A model generated the notes under the pieces. It was not told the DNA's origin. It made no database searches and saw only the letters and a list, made by a program, of their open reading frames with translations. This document shows positions 13,071-14,708 of a stretch of DNA of 14,708 nucleotides, in pieces; positions within the stretch are counted from its first letter, which is position 1; each line of letters starts with the position of its first letter. Origin of the DNA: Candidatus Onthocola stercoravium (GTDB taxonomy: Bacteria; Bacillota_I; Bacilli_A; RF39; UBA660); contig DVHV01000190.1 of the NCBI GenBank assembly GCA_018711775.1, positions 1-14,708 of the forward strand, given 5' to 3'. Position numbers and translations under genes: made by a program.

Positions 13071-14708
13071 GTGAAAAATAAGAAAAATACTATTCTAATG
13101 GCTATTGCAGCCGTTACTTTAATTACTATGGTACTTGGAGCAACCTATGCTTACTTTTTTATGCAAGGCAATCGGGGAGCCAATATTGATACTAATATCA
13201 TAACAGGTACAACAGACCTTTTATCATTTAAGTTTGGTGATGAAATAAATATTCAAGCCAATCAAGATAATTTTGGTGCGGGTATGGGTAACTTATCAGA
13301 TAGCACGACTGGTACTGCTCTACTTAGAGCGGGTGATACCACAAATAATGTAGATGCTACATATAATATATATCTTATTATTGAATCAAATGATTTTATT
13401 TATACAACAAGTGATGGTACACCAGAGATATTACTTAATGTAACAGATCCAAATGGAAACAGAGTAGAAAATATAACAGGATTAGTCTACTATGAAGATG
13501 GTTTTGATATAACAACAAGAACTGGTGGTTTCCTACTTGTTCCTGATTATGAAATAAGTGCAACCAATACAACTGAAACAATCCAAGATTGGAATATTGA
13601 AGTAACATTAGTTAATTTAGATACAGACCAACAAGCAAATACAAATAAAACATTAACAGGAAAACTATATATTACTCAAGATAAAATGAGTAGTTATGAA
13701 TTAGCAGAAATAAATAATATAGAATCAACAACGACCTATAATAGTATAACAGTAACACCTGATGTAAAAGTAGGTAGTGGAAGTATTGATAAATACTATT
13801 ATGGAATAGAAGAAGTAAGTAATACAAGAAGTATAGATACAGTAGAATTTATAGAAAGTAATGAAGCAAATTATGAATTTACCAATTTAAAATCAAATAC
13901 TGAATATAAAGTATATAGTTATGTAGTAGATACTAATGATATCAAATCAAATGTCTATGAAACAAATGTAACAACAAATGAATATGTAAATCCAACAGTT
14001 GATAATGTAACACATAGTGTTACATTAAATAGTATCACAGTAAATGTAACAGCAAGTGGTGGAAGTAATAATGTAAGTAAATACATGTATAAGATAAATG
14101 ATAATGAATGGGTAGAAACAGAAACTAACTCTTATACATTTACTAATTTAACAGATACAACAGAATATGATATAAAAATAAAAGTAGTAGATAGTGAGAA
14201 TCATGAATCAACAGAATATTATGAAGCAATAACAACCGAAGTATATATATTACCAGTAGTAACAAGTGTAAATGCAAGTGCAACATGGAATAGTATAACC
14301 TTAGCACCAAGTGGAACAAATGGAACAAATAATATAGTAAGATATGAATATTCAATCAATGGTGGTGCATATCAAACAAGTAATGTATTTAGTAATTTAA
14401 GTGAAAACACTAATTATACTATCAAAGTTAAAGCCATAGATAGTATTGGTAGAGAATCAAATGTTTATGAAACAACAGTAAAAACAGATACATATAAATT
14501 ACCAACGATTAGTATAAGTTCATCAGCAACAACAAATAGTATAACGGTAAGTGTAAATGCTACACCTGGAGATGGTAGCATAGTAAGTTATCATTATTCA
14601 AGGGATAATGGAAGTAATTATACAACTTCATCAAGTAATACTCATACCTTTAGTGGACTTACAAGTGGAGCAACATATTATTTAAAAGTATATGTAACAG
14701 ATAGTAAT
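13071..14708 (+). CDS. Large secreted surface protein with Fn3-like repeats (3' end outside window)
   Basis: The frame is open from a GTG at 13071 to the last base (546 residues so far). The ribosome binding site AGAGGAGA (13056-13063) supports the GTG. The next in-frame ATG is inside the signal segment. The N-terminus has positive charges (KNKKN), a hydrophobic stretch (about 8-24) and GATYAYF, resembling the signal peptides of SipW-dependent TasA/camelysin-like proteins. Residues about 35-210 are a beta-rich domain of unrecognised family. From about residue 212 there are at least four related repeats of 83-96 residues, each opening near 'NSITV', with a central 'Y-Y-I' pattern and an 'L...T-Y-I-K-V' end, as in fibronectin type III domains. 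No cysteines were noticed. It is probably a cell-surface or fibre-like adhesin (inference). Anchoring cannot be judged because the end is missing. Confidence 0.88.
   Translation, partial: MKNKKNTILMAIAAVTLITMVLGATYAYFFMQGNRGANIDTNIITGTTDLLSFKFGDEINIQANQDNFGAGMGNLSDSTTGTALLRAGDTTNNVDATYNIYLIIESNDFIYTTSDGTPEILLNVTDPNGNRVENITGLVYYEDGFDITTRTGGFLLVPDYEISATNTTETIQDWNIEVTLVNLDTDQQANTNKTLTGKLYITQDKMSSYELAEINNIESTTTYNSITVTPDVKVGSGSIDKYYYGIEEVSNTRSIDTVEFIESNEANYEFTNLKSNTEYKVYSYVVDTNDIKSNVYETNVTTNEYVNPTVDNVTHSVTLNSITVNVTASGGSNNVSKYMYKINDNEWVETETNSYTFTNLTDTTEYDIKIKVVDSENHESTEYYEAITTEVYILPVVTSVNASATWNSITLAPSGTNGTNNIVRYEYSINGGAYQTSNVFSNLSENTNYTIKVKAIDSIGRESNVYETTVKTDTYKLPTISISSSATTNSITVSVNATPGDGSIVSYHYSRDNGSNYTTSSSNTHTFSGLTSGATYYLKVYVTDSN
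13704..14708 (+). repeat. Four Fn3-like protein repeats
   Basis: Aligning on the residue that begins each unit gives starts at about 13704, 13992, 14253 and 14502, so unit lengths are 96, 87 and 83 residues, and the fourth runs off the window. Shared features are an 'NSIT(V/L)' strand about 12 residues in, a 'Y.YSI/YKI' strand, and 'NLT..T.Y.IKVK..D..' followed by a Tyr-Glu and Thr-rich end. Similarity is clear in protein but the DNA has diverged, so this is an old duplication and not a recent tandem array. Confidence 0.75.

Noticed and set aside
14143..14355. Reverse-strand frame with a very Leu/His/Tyr-rich product
   Set aside because: Shadow of the Fn3-repeat gene, whose forward frame is continuous and has clear domain structure.
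1..14708. CRISPR array, insertion sequence, prophage genes or tRNA/rRNA genes
   Set aside because: No regularly spaced short direct repeats, transposase or integrase motifs, or tRNA-like cloverleaf were seen. The only repeated structure is at protein level in the Fn3-like region.

Overview
The window looks like chromosome from a low-GC Gram-positive bacterium of the Bacilli/Mollicutes-related part of the Bacillota, possibly an uncultured gut lineage such as RF39 (the last point is inference). The DNA is strongly AT-rich. Genes have Shine-Dalgarno sites of the GGAGG type. UGG encodes Trp, and UGA ends several genes (dnaI, the alpha/beta hydrolase, the genes at 8538 and 9311), so the standard bacterial code applies and not the Mycoplasma code. 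A dnaB-dnaI primosome pair, a T-box in front of thrS and a LexA box of the Bacillus type all fit this placement.

Layout. An unrecognised gene enters from the left edge (2-346) and ends before a weak terminator. dnaB and dnaI (474-2632) overlap by one base and encode the helicase-loading proteins. In Bacillus subtilis this pair lies close to thrS (dnaB-dnaI-ytxB-ytxC-thrS). Here thrS is also downstream on the same strand, but about 6.9 kb of other genes lie between. These are a small membrane protein (2717), a reverse-strand SOS operon of a Y-family DNA polymerase and a YolD-like partner behind a clear LexA box (2992-4627), a roughly 350-base non-coding gap, a Cys-rich membrane-anchored surface protein (5027), a HerA/FtsK-type ATPase followed by an alpha/beta hydrolase (5858-8470), and an unrecognised coiled-coil protein (8538).

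A threonine-type T-box riboswitch (about 9091-9290) controls a three-gene unit: a 60-residue coiled-coil protein, a threonyl-tRNA synthetase that lacks the N-terminal TGS domain, and a GNAT-like protein. It ends at a terminator at 11701-11737. A separate promoter then drives a divergent kinase-fold protein (11773-12687), also closed by a terminator.

The right end holds a reverse-strand XRE-type regulator (12720-12953). It is divergent from a large surface protein that starts with GTG at 13071 and runs off the window. That protein has a SipW/TasA-type signal segment and at least four fibronectin-III-like repeats. A 10-base perfect palindrome abuts its -35 box and is a candidate operator.

Regulatory style. 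Most forward promoters carry an extended -10 (TGn before the hexamer), and the -10 lies only about 22-30 bases before the start codon, so most 5' leaders are very short. The T-box leader is the exception. No tRNA, rRNA, insertion sequence, CRISPR array or attachment site was recognised.
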